DNA of 64,000 nucleotides, from positions 372,001 to 436,000 of the forward strand of contig NZ_CP183834.1 in assembly GCF_049675895.1 (NCBI RefSeq), in the 5' to 3' direction. A model generated the notes under the pieces. That model saw only the letters and a program-made list of their open reading frames with translations, did not search any database and had not been told where the DNA came from. The translations under genes were made by a program, and so were the position numbers. Positions 61,291 to 64,000 of this stretch are shown here, piece by piece; position 1 is the first letter of the stretch, and each line of letters opens with the position of its first letter. The DNA is from Ampullimonas aquatilis (GTDB lineage Bacteria > Pseudomonadota > Gammaproteobacteria > Burkholderiales > Burkholderiaceae_D).

Positions 61291-62610
61291 TTACAAGACG
61301 TAACGAGCCAAGTCCTCATTCTTGGATAATTCGCCCAAGGTTTGTTGGACATAGTTTGCATCCACCAACAAGTTTTTGGCTGAGTCGGTGCCGGCCTTGA
61401 AAGAAATTTCTTCCAGCAGTTTTTCCATCACGGTATGCAAACGGCGTGCACCAATGTTTTCGGTAGTTTCATTGACTGAGAAAGCGACTTCGGCCAGCTT
61501 GCGAATGCCGTCAGCATGAAATATTACCGAAACGCCTTCAGTTGCCAGCAAGGCCTGATACTGCTTGGTAAGGCTCGCATCGGTCTGGGTCAGAATGGAC
61601 TCAAAGTCGGTGACGGACAGGGAATCCATTTCTACCCGAATCGGGAAACGCCCTTGTAATTCGGGGATGAGATCCGATGGTTTGGCTAGATGAAATGCGC
61701 CTGAAGCGATAAACAAAATATGATCGGTCTTGATCATGCCATACTTGGTATTGACGGTCGTGCCTTCCACGAGTGGCAGCAAATCGCGCTGCACACCCGC
61801 GCGCGACACATCGGCACCACCATGTTCCTGGCGATTGGCAATCTTGTCGATTTCGTCCAGAAACACAATGCCGTTCTGCTCGACATTGATCACAGCCTGA
61901 CTCTTGATTTCTTCATCATTGATGAGCTTGGCGGCCTCTTCTTCGGTCACCAGTTTGAGCGCTTCCTTGACCTTGAGTTTGCGTTTTTGTGTCTTGCCGC
62001 TGCCAATATTGGAAAACATGCCGCGAATCTGTTCAGTCATTTCTTCCATGCCAGGTGGGCCCATGATTTCCATGTTTTGCAAAGGCAGCGCCACATCCAG
62101 TTCAATTTCCTTGTCATCAAGCTGGCCTTCACGCAGACGCTTGCGAAAGGTTTGACGAGTTGGATTGTCCTGCACTTCATTGGCATTAAAGCCAAAATCG
62201 CGCACTGGCGGCAAAAGGATATCCAAAATACGATCTTCCGCCACTTCCTCGGCCTTGTCGCGAACCTGTTTGGTGGCATCCTGGCGTGCCTGTTTGACAG
62301 CAATTTCGGCCAGATCGCGGATGATGGTGTCGACATCACGACCCACATAGCCCACTTCAGTAAATTTGGTGGCTTCAATCTTGATAAACGGTGCGTTGGC
62401 CAACTTGGCCAGACGTCGGGCGATTTCGGTTTTACCAACGCCGGTGGGGCCAATCATCAAAATGTTTTTAGGCGTGATTTCCTGGCGCAATGGCTCTGCC
62501 ACTTGCTGTCGACGCCAGCGATTGCGTAAGGCCACGGCCACTGCTTTTTTGGCACGATGCTGGCCAACAATGAATTTATCCAGTTCAGAAACAATTTCAA
62601 TAGGTGTCAT
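61291..62610 (-). CDS. hslU: ATP-dependent protease ATPase subunit HslU
   Basis: Hexameric AAA+ unfoldase that feeds substrates to HslV. 439 residues; Walker A GPTGVGKT (54-61), Walker B IVFLDEID, and the I-domain in the middle (about residues 100-240). The C-terminal residues LARYVL insert into HslV. It follows hslV by about 100 bases on the same strand, the usual order. Confidence 0.97.
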   Translation of the reverse strand: MTPIEIVSELDKFIVGQHRAKKAVAVALRNRWRRQQVAEPLRQEITPKNILMIGPTGVGKTEIARRLAKLANAPFIKIEATKFTEVGYVGRDVDTIIRDLAEIAVKQARQDATKQVRDKAEEVAEDRILDILLPPVRDFGFNANEVQDNPTRQTFRKRLREGQLDDKEIELDVALPLQNMEIMGPPGMEEMTEQIRGMFSNIGSGKTQKRKLKVKEALKLVTEEEAAKLINDEEIKSQAVINVEQNGIVFLDEIDKIANRQEHGGADVSRAGVQRDLLPLVEGTTVNTKYGMIKTDHILFIASGAFHLAKPSDLIPELQGRFPIRVEMDSLSVTDFESILTQTDASLTKQYQALLATEGVSVIFHADGIRKLAEVAFSVNETTENIGARRLHTVMEKLLEEISFKAGTDSAKNLLVDANYVQQTLGELSKNEDLARYVL

Positions 62611-62708
62611 AAGTCGATATCTTGATATAGGGCTGCAAAGATTGAAGCGGTTCGTCAGTGTCGAGTCGCCGCTTGCTCAGTCAACATCGAATAATTTGCT
62701 GTAGAAAA

Positions 62709-63245
62709 TTATTCCAGTGTTTCAATCACATGTGACTGGTTGGTGTAGATGCAGAGATCGCCAGCAATCGTCAGTGATTTTTTGATGATGTCGGCGGGCG
62801 CCAGTTCGGTATTTTCCCAAAGCGCGCGCGCTGCTGATTGCGCGTAAGCACCACCGGAACCAATTGAGCCGATGCCATCTTCTGGTTCCAGGACATCGCC
62901 GTTGCCAGTGATGATGAGCGTGCTGTCGCGGTCAGCAACCAGCAGCATGGCCTCAAGGCGTCGCAAAACCCGGTCGGTGCGCCAGTCTTTGGCGAGTTCG
63001 ACCGCGCTGCGCAGCAGATTGCCCTGATGTTTTTCGAGTTTGGCTTCAAAACGGTCAAATAATGAAAAGGCATCAGCGGTGCCACCCGCAAAACCGGCCA
63101 GAATGCGGTCTTGGTAGAGGCGGCGTACTTTGCGCGCCGTACCCTTGATGACGATATTACCCAGCGTGACCTGACCGTCGCCACCCAGTGCAACCTGTTT
63201 GCCGCGTCGTACAGAAAGAATAGTGGTGCCGTGATACTGTTCCAA
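62709..63245 (-). CDS. hslV: ATP-dependent protease peptidase subunit HslV
   Basis: Threonine peptidase of the HslUV complex. The mature enzyme begins at the Thr after the HG motif (Thr7 in QYHGTTILS). I take TTG 63245 as start (178 residues; MEQYHGTTIL in this group): GGAG lies six bases upstream. A TTG four codons earlier (63257) gives extra residues. HslU follows. No consensus heat-shock promoter is visible in the short upstream gap. Confidence 0.95.
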   Translation of the reverse strand: MEQYHGTTILSVRRGKQVALGGDGQVTLGNIVIKGTARKVRRLYQDRILAGFAGGTADAFSLFDRFEAKLEKHQGNLLRSAVELAKDWRTDRVLRRLEAMLLVADRDSTLIITGNGDVLEPEDGIGSIGSGGAYAQSAARALWENTELAPADIIKKSLTIAGDLCIYTNQSHVIETLE

Positions 63246-63307
63246 GTCGATCTCCAAGTATAGAGTCGACTAGTTAGGGTTGGTTTTTGAAATTACAAGA
63301 GGAAAAT

Positions 63308-64000
63308 TTAGAACTTGCGAGGTTCGATGCGTGCCAGCTCCTGTGCACCGATGACTTTGAAGAGCGCCACAATCAAGGGGCTGACGTCGAGCATTTCGAC
63401 GGTTTTGCCCATGATGCGCATATTGAAGAGCCAGTTGAGAATCAAACCGGCGGCAGAAAATTCGATACGTTTCAGATTTTTGCACTCAATAATCAAATGC
63501 GTTTGCTGCTCCGCATACTGATTCAGTGCATTGAGCTCTTCTTCCGCCTTGCCCTTGATTTCACCCCTGAATTCATAGGCATCGTGGCGCATGGCGGTAT
63601 TGGCAAATTCTTCATCAGGGCTCAGGATATTGGTATGCACCAGACCCAAGGCTGACTCCCATGAAGGCGGGGACACTTCATAGGTAATGGAGTAATTGAC
63701 GGCCAGCTCTTCAAATTCGTATTCCTTGTCAAGCAACTGGTAAAACTCCAATAACAGACGCCAGATCATGTCGGATTCATCACGACGTTCCACGGCAATC
63801 TGGGTGTTGAGCAGTTCGACAAACTTGTCTTGTCCCGACAGTGTGATTTGATGCTTTGATTTGCGCAGATCCTGCAAAATCATCAATAGCAGGGTGGCAC
63901 CGTGCGTATCAATGCTCTTGGGGCGACTGAAGTCCAGGCGCAAGCTATTGGATGCCCCGGCCAGTTTGCGGATTTGATCAATCTGTTTGGCAATCCCAGC
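63308..64000 (-). CDS. STAS-like protein, N-terminus outside window
   Basis: The reading frame is open to the window edge, so the start is missing; a TTG at 63943 is not a genuine start. At least 230 residues are visible. The first part contains SIDTHGATLLLMILQDLRK, typical of STAS (anti-sigma antagonist-like) domains, and the C-terminal part has a second STAS-like pattern: TAMRHDAYEFRGEI, then ECKNLKRIEFSAAGLILNWL. Between them is a helical region. Function unknown. It lies just upstream of hslV. Confidence 0.75.
   Translation of the reverse strand, partial: AGIAKQIDQIRKLAGASNSLRLDFSRPKSIDTHGATLLLMILQDLRKSKHQITLSGQDKFVELLNTQIAVERRDESDMIWRLLLEFYQLLDKEYEFEELAVNYSITYEVSPPSWESALGLVHTNILSPDEEFANTAMRHDAYEFRGEIKGKAEEELNALNQYAEQQTHLIIECKNLKRIEFSAAGLILNWLFNMRIMGKTVEMLDVSPLIVALFKVIGAQELARIEPRKF

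Noticed and set aside
61720..62529. 269-codon open frame on the plus strand
   Set aside because: Antisense to hslU, with no ribosome-binding site and no family resemblance.

Overview
The window is a dense stretch of a Gram-negative bacterial chromosome. Gene content and order point to a betaproteobacterium of the order Burkholderiales. The markers are petABC-sspA-sspB-tRNA-Thr, hemA-prfA-prmC-grxD, pilB-pilC-pilD-coaE-zapD-yacG, hslV-hslU and glcDEF. The moderate GC content, roughly half by eye, would suit an Oxalobacteraceae member such as an Undibacterium-like species; that placement is inference. I found no transposase, integrase, CRISPR array or rRNA gene, and one tRNA gene (Thr, anticodon TGT).

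Layout. 1-9.2 kb: 3' end of waaA, then a minus-strand run of overlapping housekeeping genes (ribF-ileS-lspA, coaBC-membrane protein-dut-DUF4124 protein). 8.6-16.4 kb: mostly plus strand, with purN-rsmB-like, an MscS-type channel, a fatty acid desaturase, argJ, a DUF815 ATPase and mutT. 16.5-23.5 kb: minus strand yacG, zapD, coaE, type IV pilus assembly pilD/pilC/pilB and a CorC/HlyC-type protein. 23.8-26.2 kb: accessory genes, namely a TetR regulator with two palindromic operators, a DUF1348 protein, a ParB-like protein and an MgtC protein; then ispB. 27.4-35.5 kb: a seven-gene minus-strand cluster of poorly understood envelope proteins (ferritin-like, cytochrome c, DUF4331, lipoprotein, TPR, HupE/UreJ-like, and a HupE-TonB receptor fusion). 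35.9-40.0 kb: glcDEF, followed by an AT-rich orphan MrcB-HNH nuclease gene. 41.2-50.3 kb: rsgA, a Ste24-like protease, orn, an AEC transporter, mscL, the cytochrome bc1 operon, sspAB and tRNA-Thr. 50.4-55.6 kb: yeaD-like, ubiX, grxD, prmC, prfA, hemA. 56.0-60.7 kb: a response regulator / FecR-LysM protein / CHASE2 histidine kinase module. 60.9-64 kb: a small membrane protein, hslUV, and a truncated STAS-like protein.

The best candidate for an undescribed system is the 27.4-35.5 kb cluster. Its parts span the envelope: an outer-membrane receptor with a histidine-rich plug, periplasmic TPR, cytochrome c, DUF4331 and ferritin-like proteins, and inner-membrane HupE-type domains. Together they suggest uptake or oxidative handling of a transition metal. 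The last gene is one continuous reading frame that joins a polytopic HupE/UreJ domain to a complete TonB-dependent receptor, which is topologically odd.

Two dispersed non-coding repeat families also stand out. One is a 60-90 bp AT-rich element with GGRGTAT/ATACYCC-type ends, with seven copies here, each next to at least one gene 3' end. The other is a long inverted repeat built on the periodic words CCACAAAGRCAC and CGCCAAGACGCCAAG, with two full copies and a possible half copy.
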